Assembly (NCBI RefSeq): GCF_003719305.1
Contig: NZ_RARC01000010.1
Span: 1 to 64,000, forward strand
Origin: Mycolicibacterium stellerae
GTDB lineage: Bacteria; Actinomycetota; Actinomycetes; Mycobacteriales; Mycobacteriaceae
Length of the DNA stretch: 64,000 nt
Direction: 5' to 3'
Position 1 is the stretch's first letter; each line of letters begins with the position of its first letter. Made by a program: the position numbers and the translations under genes. Positions 15,863 through 24,188 of this stretch are shown piece by piece. The notes below the pieces were generated by a model. It did not search any database, was not told the DNA's origin, and saw only the letters and a list, made by a program, of their open reading frames with translations.

Positions 15863-17001
15863 GAGCCCTGTTCGGCCTGCACCTTGAGGTTCTCTTCCAC
15901 CTCGACGTGCCACTTCTCGTTAGCGGCGGTCGTGTCGACCTCGATTTCGAAGCGGTCCGTCATGTCGGGCGTCACGTCGGCGACGTCGACGTAGAACTGC
16001 TGGTACCACCGCCGCATCTGGTATACGGCACCGTCCTCCTCGACCAGCAGCGGATTGTCGATGCGGGTCTTGTGCTTCCAGATCTCGACGTCCTGCAGGA
16101 ATCCCTTGCTGACGCCTTCGGTGAACACCCGGGCCAGCTTCTCGGTGGTCTGCTCGTCGAGGCCCTTTGGCTTTTCGACGATGACGCCCCACTGCAGCAC
16201 GAACGAGTCCTGGCTGACCGGGTAGTGGCAGTTGATCAGGATCGACTCGGCCTTGAAGCCGGCGTAGTTGTTGTGCAGCCAGTTGATCATGAACGACGGC
16301 CCGAAGTAGCTGGCCTCGGAGTCCAGATGTGCCTCACCGTAGGAGGTGCCGAGGTCATTCACGTCCGGACGCCCGACGTTGTGCAGGTACTGCGACGCGA
16401 TATGGCCCTCGAAGACGTTCTTGAAGTGCGTCGGCAGCCCGAAGTGGATGTAGAAGAAGTGCGCCATGTCGGTGACGTTGTCGATGATCTCGCGGCAGTT
16501 GGAGCCCTCGATGAGCATCGAGTTCCAGCGCCAGTCGGTCCACCCGTCGTCGGCGAACTCCGGGATATCTGGTACCCGCACCTCGGGTTGGGGCGGATTG
16601 CCTTCATGGTCGTGCCAGACGAACAGCAGCCCGCCGCGCACGTCGGTGGACCAGGCGCGGGTGCGGGCCAGCCGCGGCGTGCGCTTGGCGTACGGCACAA
16701 GCTTGCACTTCCCGTCGCCGCCCCAGCGCCAGTCGTGGAACGGGCAGGCCACCTCGTCACCCTTGATGGTGCCCTGCGACAGGTTGCCGCCCATGTGCCT
16801 GCAGTAGCCGTCGAGCACCTTCAACTCGCCCTGCGAGTCGGCGAAGACCACCAGCATGGTGCCGAAGATCTCGATGCCGTGTGGCTTGCCGTCGAGGTAG
16901 TCCTTCACCGGGCCGAGGCAGTGCCAACCGCGTGCGTACCGGTCCGGCAGTGCACCGGTGTCGATTTCGCGAATGCCGCTCATGCCTGTGTCAGCCGTCA
17001 C
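15859..17001 (-). CDS. kshA: 3-ketosteroid 9alpha-hydroxylase, oxygenase subunit
   Basis: A 380-residue Rieske oxygenase. The [2Fe-2S] ligands are C67, H69, C86 and H89 (YCRHMGG and CPFHDW). The mononuclear iron ligands H181 and H186 are in DMAHFFYIHFG, with the third ligand an Asp near residue 304 (FLQDVEIW). It hydroxylates C9 of androstadienedione-type steroids, and with KstD this opens ring B. The reductase KshB is not in this window. GTG at 17001 is chosen because AGGAGG lies 7-12 bases upstream; an internal ATG is at 16983. Matches Rv3526. Confidence 0.96.
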   Translation of the reverse strand: MTADTGMSGIREIDTGALPDRYARGWHCLGPVKDYLDGKPHGIEIFGTMLVVFADSQGELKVLDGYCRHMGGNLSQGTIKGDEVACPFHDWRWGGDGKCKLVPYAKRTPRLARTRAWSTDVRGGLLFVWHDHEGNPPQPEVRVPDIPEFADDGWTDWRWNSMLIEGSNCREIIDNVTDMAHFFYIHFGLPTHFKNVFEGHIASQYLHNVGRPDVNDLGTSYGEAHLDSEASYFGPSFMINWLHNNYAGFKAESILINCHYPVSQDSFVLQWGVIVEKPKGLDEQTTEKLARVFTEGVSKGFLQDVEIWKHKTRIDNPLLVEEDGAVYQMRRWYQQFYVDVADVTPDMTDRFEIEVDTTAANEKWHVEVEENLKVQAEQGS

Positions 17002-17029
17002 TTCGCGCCTCCTGTCCTCGCTCTCTAAC

Positions 17030-17043
17030 TAGAACACGTTACA
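17030..17043. promoter_or_regulatory. KstR operator upstream of kshA
   Basis: TAGAACACGTTACA matches the KstR consensus at every fixed base. On the minus strand it contains TAACGT (17041-17036), a likely -10 box that would give kshA a leader of about 28 bases with its AGGAGG site. On the plus strand TACAGT (17040-17045) could serve the gamma-carbonic-anhydrase-like gene. Confidence 0.85.
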
Positions 17044-17099
17044 GTTTTTCCCGTTCGGCGCGCAAGGTAAACGGCATCTACCTGCGGTATATCTAGACG

Positions 17100-17654
17100 A
17101 TGCCGTTGTTCACGTTCGAGGGCCGCTCGCCGACGGTCGACCCGGGAGCCTTCATCGCACCCACTGCGACGCTGGTCGGCGACGTTCGCGTGGAGGCGGA
17201 CGCCTCGGTGTGGTTCAACGCGGTACTCCGCGGCGACTTCGCCCCCATCATCGTCCGCAGGGGTGCCAACGTGCAGGACTGCTGCGTCTTGCACGCCCCA
17301 CCGGGCATTCCAGTCGACGTCGGACCCGGCGCGACGGTGGCCCACGGCTGCGTGATCCACGGCGTGCACATCGGCGCCGAGGCGGTTATCGCCAACCATT
17401 CGACGGTGCTCGACGGCGCCGTGATCGGCTCGCGCAGCCTGATAGCGGCCCATTCACTGGTGGTCGGCGGCACGAAGATCCCCGACGAAGTCGTCGCGGC
17501 CGGGGTGCCTGCCAAGGTCAGGGGTCCCGTCGCCGGCACCGGCGCGCAGATTTGGGTGGACTCCAACCCCGCGGCGTATCAGGATCTCAGCAGGCGCTAT
17601 ATGGACGGGTTGCGCGAGATCACCGAGCCGGGTCCGACTCGCGACCCTAGATGA
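17100..17654 (+). CDS. Gamma-carbonic-anhydrase-like left-handed beta-helix protein (Rv3525c-like)
   Basis: A 184-residue hexapeptide-repeat protein (GDVRVEADASVW, RGDFAPIIVRRGANVQD, IGAEAVIANHSTVLDGAVIG). Candidate zinc histidines are in CVLHAPPG and VAHGCVIHG, matching the three-His site of gamma-class enzymes. The family includes carbonic anhydrases and acyl- or CoA-linked proteins of unknown role. It is divergent from kshA across the KstR operator and is probably a regulon member. Actual activity is uncertain. Confidence 0.85.
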   Translation: MPLFTFEGRSPTVDPGAFIAPTATLVGDVRVEADASVWFNAVLRGDFAPIIVRRGANVQDCCVLHAPPGIPVDVGPGATVAHGCVIHGVHIGAEAVIANHSTVLDGAVIGSRSLIAAHSLVVGGTKIPDEVVAAGVPAKVRGPVAGTGAQIWVDSNPAAYQDLSRRYMDGLREITEPGPTRDPR

Positions 17655-18210
17655 GGTAGGCCTCCAGCTGGGAGTTCACCGCAATGTCCTTGACGCCGTT
17701 GGCTTTCGTCTGCCCCAGCACCGACAGGATGTGCGGATGGTTGGCGCCGTGGTGCGAGCGTCGGTTGTATCGACGCGGCTCGGCATCGCCCTTGTTTGCG
17801 ATAAGGCACCCCGACCCCGAGCGCACGAAGCCGTCGTCTTCGATCGAGCTTCCGAAGTTGGAGCTCTTGAAACCGTTGACCCACTTAATGTCAATCTCAA
17901 CCCAGCGGCCGGGGATCGCGATGCGGTAGGCCGTCCCTCGGTGGGGTTTCGCCGCTCGGGCTCGTCGTGGCAACCGGTATGTTCGCGGTGCCTGGTCCGT
18001 TCGCTCTGAACTCGACATTCCAACCGTCGTCCTGTCTCAGGCGTAATCCCCGATGAACTGGTACTGGCTGCAGCGCGGTGCAAGTGGCAGCACCGGCGGG
18101 TTAGCCTCCGCGCTGGCGGGAACGATGAGCATTCCCGCGGCGGAGGGCGCCTGTGAAGAATCGGGTGTTTCCCTACGATTGCCCGCCTCGGTCAGCAAAG
18201 CCCCGTTCAC
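17647..18210 (-). pseudogene. Secreted protein gene broken by compensating frameshifts
   Basis: On the minus strand three pieces read as one protein but in alternating frames. Piece 1 (about 18142-18036) gives MLIVPASAEANPPV and QYQFIGDYA, then hits TGA. Piece 2, one base back, gives LRQDDGWNVEFRANGPG and ATTSPSGETPPR to about 17940. Piece 3, back in the first frame, gives TAYRIAIPGRWVEID through GVKDIAVNSQLEAYL to the TAG at 17647-17649. GC-rich third positions support all three. The start of the signal peptide also looks shifted. Either a decayed gene or a stretch with sequencing indels. No family recognised. Confidence 0.5.
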
Positions 18211-18443
18211 GGGCGAGTTCGACCGCCGCTGACCAGCACAGATGAGAGTAACGACTACCGGGAGGTTTGCTGTGCAGCCGGTGAGCTTTTACTGAATAGG
18301 TGGAAACCCTCGGCTGTTATCCAGCCCGTGACATAGGGAAATACCTGATTCGTCGGGGACCATCGCCCCGCTAACGTCGCCGACAGAAAACTCACAGCGG
18401 CCTGTGGTAGGCCGACCGATCGGGACGAGCCCAGGAGGGCGTC

Positions 18444-19516
18444 ATGTTTCACACACCGACGACGAAGGTCGCCAAAAGGCTGGCAGCGGCTGCCGGCGTC
18501 ACTGCTCTAATGTTCGCCGGCGTTGGAACCGCCGCGGCGGAGGAGTTCGAGCCGCCGGTCAACATTCAGAACAACAGCACCTTGCCAGGGTGCCTCGTCG
18601 TTGCCTGGCAGCACTCTTCGTCAGGTGTCGCTTACTACACGGTGTCGCTTGATGGGCAAGATCCCGTAACAATCCCGGATGCTGTCCAGTTCACCAAGGA
18701 GTTCTGCTCCTTGGCCGCCGGCTCGACCCACCGGGTCAAGGTGTGCGCAGTATTCAACACTGAGGACGAAGACGAGGCATGCGCGCCGGAAAAGAACCTC
18801 ACCGCAGCTGCAGACGGAAATAAAGTCGGAGAGCTGGATAATCCGCAGGAAAAGCCGACACCTCCGATCGTCGCAGTCGGTTCTGGTACCGATTGGGTGG
18901 ATTTGGAGTGGGGCTGGAAAGCGCAAGGGCCACATGCCGGTTTTGACACGCCAAGTTTTATGTTTGGCTCAACCGCCCCGGCGGCGAGTTAGTCACGAGG
19001 GAGCACAAGAGCTCAGGCAACTGGGGCTACTACAAATTCGAAGGCCTGCAGCCGGACACTCTCTATCACGTGCAGGTGCAGGGCTGCACCGGCTCCATCT
19101 TCCCGTACGACGGAGGGACCTGCTGGGGCAAGTCGGAGTGGCGCGAAGTTCGGACAAGGCCCAACCCGGCCTCAGCCTGCCCCAAGTTCGAGTTCATCCC
19201 CGGTGAGATCTCACTCACCCAGAGTGACGGTTGGACACTGCAGACATCTGCGAGCAAACAGGAGCTGATCGGCTACCCTACGGCCGCGAAGGCTGACGGC
19301 TCGGGAAGAATTTCCGGGACCGTCATCGGCGGCATTAGGGGACTCGCCGTCGATTTCAAAGTCGCCTGGGGCAACGGCCACGCTTCGCACTACTACGGCG
19401 ATATCAATCCCGACGGCACGATTACGAAGGGCGAGCGTGACGACATCCGAGAAGCGGGGGCGGTTGACGACAACACGACCTGGCGCCTGAACGGAGCGCT
19501 CAGGTGTGTCGCGTGA
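18444..19516 (+). pseudogene. Secreted fibronectin type III protein with one frameshift
   Basis: The gene starts at 18444 behind an AGGAGG site with a signal peptide (KRLAAAAGVTALMFAG, cleavage near TAAAEE). A first FnIII-like domain follows (residues about 38-125) and a second begins at VGSGTDWVDLEWGW. Near 18950 the frame is lost and reaches TAG at 18990-18992. One frame over, the same domain continues without a break as KFYVWLNRPGG and NWGYYKFEGLQPDTLYHVQV, then a C-terminal domain with KVAWGNGHASHYYGDI, ending at 19516. One missing base explains it. Restored length is about 357 residues. Function unknown; it could also be a sequencing error. Confidence 0.7.
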
Positions 19517-19588
19517 ACCCACCCCGCCTCAGCGCGAGCGTGAGTGTTTGTACGCCGACACACCGCTGGCGGCCGATCGGTTCTCGCG

Positions 19589-19993
19589 TTAGATCTTGCG
19601 GGCACTCTTGGTGGCGGCGTCGAGCTCCCAGTAGGCGCGCAACGCGATGATCTTGCCCTCGTCGTTCACCCGGTAGGTGAACACCCCCTCGGCGACGACC
19701 TCGTACCCACTCGACCGGATGACGATATTGCCGACATTGGCTTCCTCGTCGCCGCATTGGTAGGTCTTCTCGAAGTTGAACGTCAGCTCGCTAGGGGCGA
19801 TCGCCATGTCGTAGAACTTCGCGATCGCCTCTTTACCCCTGTGCCCCTTGCCTTCCGGGTCGAAGTGTGACGGCCCGATCGGATCTTCGACGACCGCGTC
19901 GTCGGCGAACACCGCCAGCCAGGCTTCTTTGTCACGGGCCACCGCCGCCTCGCGCGAGCGCTTGCCCGCGAGGTGTACGGGTGAGTCGCTCAC
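19589..19993 (-). CDS. NTF2/SnoaL-fold protein, ketosteroid-isomerase-like
   Basis: A 134-residue protein of the cone-shaped NTF2 fold: KEAWLAVFADDAVVEDPIG, GKEAIAKFYDMAIAP, and the late strands YEVVAEGVFTYRV and IIALRAYWELD. Such proteins act on steroids or polyketides or as small hydrolases. The GTG at 19993 overlaps the TGA of the upstream F420-type gene (GTGA), which favours it over the ATG at 20002. It is last in the ltp operon, so a role in handling a steroid intermediate is likely but unproven. Confidence 0.8.
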   Translation of the reverse strand: MSDSPVHLAGKRSREAAVARDKEAWLAVFADDAVVEDPIGPSHFDPEGKGHRGKEAIAKFYDMAIAPSELTFNFEKTYQCGDEEANVGNIVIRSSGYEVVAEGVFTYRVNDEGKIIALRAYWELDAATKSARKI

Positions 19994-20880
19994 TCCTGCC
20001 ATCCGGAGTGGATGTAGGTCTCTGCGAAGCGCTTCACCGAATCCTGCTTCTTGTCCAACGGGGCGTCGAAGCCGAGGCCGTCGAAGACCCACGGCATGAC
20101 GATGTTGTCGGTGACGCCTGCCTCGGCCAGTTCGCGGTGGCCGTCGACACCGAACTTGTCGATGCAGACGGCCTGATACTCGAACGGGTCATCGGCGCGG
20201 CCGTTCTCGGCAAGCAGCTTCTTGAGCTTGGCGATGATGTCGGTGAGCTCGGCTCCGGTCAGCATCGCGCTGGTCCAGCCGTCGCCGACGCGGGCCGCCC
20301 GCTTCAACGCCACGTCGGTGTGGCCGCCGACGTAGAACGGCACCGGCTCGGTGGGGGCGGGACTCATCTGCAACTTGTCGAAGTCGTAGAACTCACCGTG
20401 AAACTCGACCATGCCGCCGCTCAGGACGAGCTTGATCACCTCGATCATCTCGTCGACGCGCTTGCCGCGCTTGCCGTACGGTTGGCCGCACCATTCGAAT
20501 TCCTCCGGCGCCCAACCGATTCCGACACCGAAGCCGAAGCGGTTGTTGGTCAGGTTCGCCACCGACCCGACCTGGCGAGCCATCAACAGCGGGTTGCGTG
20601 AGCCGAGCTTCATCACGTTGGTGTAGAACCGCAGCGTCGACGTAACGGCGCCCATCGCGCCAGCGGCGATCAGCGGGTCCACCCACGGGGTGTTCTCGTC
20701 CCACATCCGCGAGCCGTCTGGTGTGTACGGATAGTCCGCCGCCTGCTTCTCCATGTAGAAGATCGAGTCGGGTAGCGCGATGTTGTCGAATCCGGCCTCC
20801 TCGACCGTCTTCGACAGCTCGACCAGCTGGTCGATCGGGCACATCGGCACCGCGCAGGTGTATTGCATCTTGCTCGTCAT
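19990..20880 (-). CDS. LLM-class (F420-dependent type) oxidoreductase
   Basis: A 296-residue luciferase-like TIM-barrel protein: EEAGFDNIALPDS, RFYTNVMKLGSRNPLLMARQV, GFGVGIGWAPEEFEW, PVPFYVGGHTDVALKRAARVGDGW. In mycobacteria this family usually takes hydride from F420H2, sometimes FMN. The ATG at 20880 overlaps the ltp3 stop as ATGA, which fixes the start and shows co-translation. A second, different family member is encoded at 24189-25220. Substrate not readable. Confidence 0.85.
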   Translation of the reverse strand: MTSKMQYTCAVPMCPIDQLVELSKTVEEAGFDNIALPDSIFYMEKQAADYPYTPDGSRMWDENTPWVDPLIAAGAMGAVTSTLRFYTNVMKLGSRNPLLMARQVGSVANLTNNRFGFGVGIGWAPEEFEWCGQPYGKRGKRVDEMIEVIKLVLSGGMVEFHGEFYDFDKLQMSPAPTEPVPFYVGGHTDVALKRAARVGDGWTSAMLTGAELTDIIAKLKKLLAENGRADDPFEYQAVCIDKFGVDGHRELAEAGVTDNIVMPWVFDGLGFDAPLDKKQDSVKRFAETYIHSGWQE

Positions 20881-22046
20881 GGCTTGTCCGCTCCCACCAC
20901 CCACATCGAGTAATACTGCGAGCCTCCGCCATAGGCATGCCCGAGGGCCTTGCGGGCTCCTGCCACCTGGTGATCGCCCGCCTTGCCCATCACCTGGATG
21001 GCCGCCTCGGCGAACCGGATCATGCCCGATGCGCCGATGGGATTGCTTGACAGTACGCCGCCGGACGGGTTGAACGGGATGCGGCCACCGATCGCCGTCT
21101 CGCCGGCTTCGGTGAGCTTCCAGCCCTCGCCCTCAGGGGCGAAGCCGAGGTTCTCCAGCCACATCGGCTCGAACCACGAGAACGGCACGTAGACCTCGGC
21201 GACATCGATCTCGTCGATCGGTGAGCTGATTCCGGCGTCGCGCCACAGCGCCGCCGAGGCATCGCGACCGGCCTGCGGGTTCACCTGGTCACGGCCCGAG
21301 AAGGCCAGCGGTTCGGTGCGCAACGCGGTGGCGTGGATCCACGCGACGGGGTGGCCGTCGGCGACGCGGCGATCCGCGATCTCCTCGTTGCCGAGCACCA
21401 GCGCGCAGGCGCCGTCGGACGAGGGGCAGGTCTCGTCGAAACGGATCGGGTCCCACAGCATCTGGGACTCCATCACCTTCTCCAGCGTGATGTCGGGCTG
21501 GTGCAGGTGGGCCAGCGGGTTCTTCGCACCGTTGAGCCGATCCTTGACCGCCACCATCGCGCCGATGTGCGTCGGCGCGCCCGAGCGCCGGATGTAGGAC
21601 CGCACGTGAGGGGCGAAGTAACCACCCGCGCCCGCACCGACCGGCTTGGTGAACGGCACCGGAATCGACAGCGCCCACATCGCATTGGACTCGGACTGCT
21701 TCTCCCAGGCCATCGTCAGCACGCGCTTGTACTTGCCGGACTGCACCAGGCTGGCAGCGACGATCGCGGTCGACCCGCCGACCGAGCCCGCGGTGTGCAC
21801 CCGGATCAGCGGCTTGCCGGTGGCGCCCACCGCATCGGCCATGAACAGTTCGGGCATCATGACGCCCTCGAAGAAGTCCGGCGCCTTGCCGACAACGACG
21901 GCGTCGATGTCGGCGAACGTCGACCCCGAGTCCGCGAGCGCCTTGTCGATGGCCTCGCGCACAAGGCCGTTCATCGAGACGTCCTTGCGCTTGGCGACGT
22001 ACTTGGTCTGCCCCGTGCCCAGGACGGCTGCAAGCTGACCGGCCAT
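20877..22046 (-). CDS. ltp3: Thiolase-like steroid aldolase/lipid-transfer protein Ltp3
   Basis: A 389-residue SCP-x-type thiolase-fold protein matching Rv3523. The position that holds the nucleophilic Cys in true thiolases reads RVHTAGSVGGST, with no Cys, while the C-terminal GHAYGGGSQYYSMW loop is present. Loss of the Cys fits the aldol-lyase role proposed for Ltp3/Ltp4 in removing C24-branched sterol side chains in rhodococci, rather than thiolysis. It lies 2 bases downstream of ltp4 and probably forms a complex with it and with the DUF35 protein. Confidence 0.88.
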   Translation of the reverse strand: MAGQLAAVLGTGQTKYVAKRKDVSMNGLVREAIDKALADSGSTFADIDAVVVGKAPDFFEGVMMPELFMADAVGATGKPLIRVHTAGSVGGSTAIVAASLVQSGKYKRVLTMAWEKQSESNAMWALSIPVPFTKPVGAGAGGYFAPHVRSYIRRSGAPTHIGAMVAVKDRLNGAKNPLAHLHQPDITLEKVMESQMLWDPIRFDETCPSSDGACALVLGNEEIADRRVADGHPVAWIHATALRTEPLAFSGRDQVNPQAGRDASAALWRDAGISSPIDEIDVAEVYVPFSWFEPMWLENLGFAPEGEGWKLTEAGETAIGGRIPFNPSGGVLSSNPIGASGMIRFAEAAIQVMGKAGDHQVAGARKALGHAYGGGSQYYSMWVVGADKP

Positions 22047-22048
22047 TT

Positions 22049-23125
22049 CTATTTCCCGCCTTCCATGACCGCGACCAGATTCTGTTGCAGCGCAGCCCCA
22101 CTGGTGGCGTGCGCCAGCACCCGCTGCGCAGAGCCGTCGAAGATGCGGCGGGCCGCGAATCCGATGCGCTCGAGTCCGGTCGAGAACATCGGGTTGGCGG
22201 CCAGCGCGCCACCCGACGGGTTGATCTTCGTGGCGTCACCCAGCCCGATGGCCTCTTTCAGGATCAGCTGTTGATGGGTGAACGGGGCATAGAGCTCGGC
22301 CACGTCGATCGACCCGGTGTCACCACCTGTCGCTGCCGAGGCCGACGCCGCCGTCGACGGTGACGTGGTCAGGTCGCGGGCGCCGAGCACCGGTGTCTCG
22401 ATGCGGTGCTCGAACCCGGTGATCCACGCGGGGTTCTCCCGCAGCTCCCTTGCGCGGTCGCCCGCGGCCAGCACGATCGCCGATGCGCCGTCGGTGATCG
22501 GCGCAATGTCATGGCGGCGCAACGGGTCTGCGAAGTACGGCCTGGCGAGAAGTTCGGAGATGCATTCAGCCTCGTCTGAGGCAGTTGGAGCCTTCTCCGA
22601 GTCGGTGCGCTCGGCGACCGCGAAGGAGTCCAGCGCCACCTGTGCCATCTGCTCGGCGGTCCACTTACCCGAGTCCAGTCCGAACCGGGCCTGCAGGCCC
22701 GCCGTCGACACGGCGTCGGGCACCAGCGGGGCCACCGTGTACGGGTCGGTCTGCATCGCCAGCACACGACGCAGCACCCCGGCGCTTGACTTGCCGAAGC
22801 CGTAGACGAGCGCGGTGTCCACCGAGCCGGTCAGGATCTTGATGTAGGCCTCGTAGAGCGCCCACGCGGCGTCCATCTCGACGTGCGACTCGTTGATCGG
22901 CGGGACCGCTCCGATCGAATCGATCGCCGACAGGAACGAGAATGCCCGCCCGGCAAGGTAATCCGAGGATCCAGAACACCAGAACCCGATGTCGGTCTGC
23001 TTGATGCCCAGATCGGCGTACAGCTCGGCGAAGCATGGCATCAGCATTTCGACGCCGTTGGTGGTGCCTTCGGTGCGGCGCACATGCGGAGCATGCGCGA
23101 ACCCGACTACAGCTACGTCAGTCAC
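22049..23125 (-). CDS. ltp4: Thiolase-like steroid aldolase/lipid-transfer protein Ltp4
   Basis: A 358-residue thiolase-fold protein matching Rv3522. The active-site region reads NESHVEMDAAWALYEAY, again without the thiolase Cys; the N-terminus is VAVVGFAHAPHVRR and the C-terminus LAHATSGAALQQNLVAVM. Known work links Ltp3 and Ltp4 to cleavage of branched sterol side chains. It follows the DUF35 gene after 8 bases and precedes ltp3 by 2, the same order as Rv3521-Rv3522-Rv3523. Confidence 0.88.
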   Translation of the reverse strand: MTDVAVVGFAHAPHVRRTEGTTNGVEMLMPCFAELYADLGIKQTDIGFWCSGSSDYLAGRAFSFLSAIDSIGAVPPINESHVEMDAAWALYEAYIKILTGSVDTALVYGFGKSSAGVLRRVLAMQTDPYTVAPLVPDAVSTAGLQARFGLDSGKWTAEQMAQVALDSFAVAERTDSEKAPTASDEAECISELLARPYFADPLRRHDIAPITDGASAIVLAAGDRARELRENPAWITGFEHRIETPVLGARDLTTSPSTAASASAATGGDTGSIDVAELYAPFTHQQLILKEAIGLGDATKINPSGGALAANPMFSTGLERIGFAARRIFDGSAQRVLAHATSGAALQQNLVAVMEGGK

Positions 23126-23133
23126 GGATTTCC

Positions 23134-24129
23134 TTACTGGTGGTGCTTGTAGGTTTCGTAATCCGCGTCGGGCTCACCCGTCGGCCGGAAGTAATCAATG
23201 TTGTCGATGCCAAGGCCCCACTCCTCGCGGGGTTTCCACACCGCCTCGACGCGCATGCCCATCCGCACATCGGCTGCGTCGATCTCGGTGACCAGATGCA
23301 GGAACGGGATGTCGGCGCCGTCGAGCAGCACGTAGGCCGCGACATACGGCGGCTTGATGCGCTGGCCGGCGAACGGGATGTTGATGATCGCGAACGTCGT
23401 CACGGTGCCCTTGTCCGGCAGCTCGACGAACTCGTCGAGCTGTTGGCCCGTCCCGGGGTCGGCCTCCCTGGCCGGGAAGTACACCTTGCCTTCTTTGCCG
23501 GTGCGCGCGCCGAGCAGCTTGCCCTCCTCGAGCGCGCGCAGGAACGCGCTTTCCGGAATTGACGCCGTGTGCTGGATCTCGATCGTGGTTGGGACGACGA
23601 GCATGGTCACCGGCTCGCGTTCGTCGGCGGTCTCCTCGGGCACCTCCTCTGCCTCGTCGCCGAGCGCGAAGTAGGCGATGTCGGTGATCGCGCCGACCGG
23701 GTCGTCAACCCAGTGCGCATGCACGCGGGCACCGGTGCTGATCTCCGCAGACGAGCCCGCATCGACCGCATGAAGCATCGGGGTGTCGGCGCCGTCGAGC
23801 TTGACCAGCGCCCATGCGAACGGCCGGTCGAGCGGCTGACCCTCGAGGGGTTCGGGCTGCCACGTCCAAGACACCACGGTCCCGACGCTGGCCACCGGTA
23901 CGATCTCGGTCAGCTCGTCGTAAGTGACGGGGTCGTACTCGGCAGGCGGAACGTGCACTCGACCATCCGAACCACGCACGCCGACGATGCGTCGCCCGCG
24001 CAGGGCGGTGAAGAACTGGCTGAGGACGGGTCCCACTGAACGGGTGTAGTCGAAGGACAGTCTCAGCGGCGCCGAAAGGGGCGGCTGATGTGTGTCGATC
24101 TGCACCGGGCTGCTTTGGCTGGTGGTCAC
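23134..24129 (-). CDS. Tandem DUF35 OB-fold protein (Rv3521-like), partner of Ltp3/Ltp4
   Basis: A protein of about 331 residues with two DUF35 units in tandem. Each has a rubredoxin-like lead (RRIVGVRGSDGRVHVPP and LLGARTGKEGKVYFPA) followed by an OB-fold (GTVVSWTWQPEPL and GTVTTFAIINIPF). The cysteines that bind zinc in many DUF35 proteins are absent from both units. By analogy with the Ltp2-ChsH2 aldolase, it should be the structural partner of Ltp3/Ltp4. The frame is open to 24243, but the GTG at 24129 is chosen because the KstR operator lies between. First gene of the operon. Confidence 0.82.
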   Translation of the reverse strand: MTTSQSSPVQIDTHQPPLSAPLRLSFDYTRSVGPVLSQFFTALRGRRIVGVRGSDGRVHVPPAEYDPVTYDELTEIVPVASVGTVVSWTWQPEPLEGQPLDRPFAWALVKLDGADTPMLHAVDAGSSAEISTGARVHAHWVDDPVGAITDIAYFALGDEAEEVPEETADEREPVTMLVVPTTIEIQHTASIPESAFLRALEEGKLLGARTGKEGKVYFPAREADPGTGQQLDEFVELPDKGTVTTFAIINIPFAGQRIKPPYVAAYVLLDGADIPFLHLVTEIDAADVRMGMRVEAVWKPREEWGLGIDNIDYFRPTGEPDADYETYKHHQ

Positions 24130-24138
24130 AGCATCGAG

Positions 24139-24152
24139 TAGAACAGGTTCTA
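24139..24152. promoter_or_regulatory. KstR operator between the ltp operon and an F420-type oxidoreductase gene
   Basis: TAGAACAGGTTCTA is a perfect 14-base palindrome that fits the KstR consensus at all fixed bases. It lies 9 bases before the GTG of the minus-strand DUF35 gene and 36 bases before the plus-strand GTG at 24189, so it can control both directions. Confidence 0.85.
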
Positions 24153-24188
24153 AGAATGGTTTCAAGGACGGGTCGGAAGGCGGTCTAA

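Noticed and set aside
15721-17028. Plus-strand open frame of 435 codons opposite kshA
   Set aside because: KshA on the other strand has all Rieske and iron ligands; this frame is only its complement.
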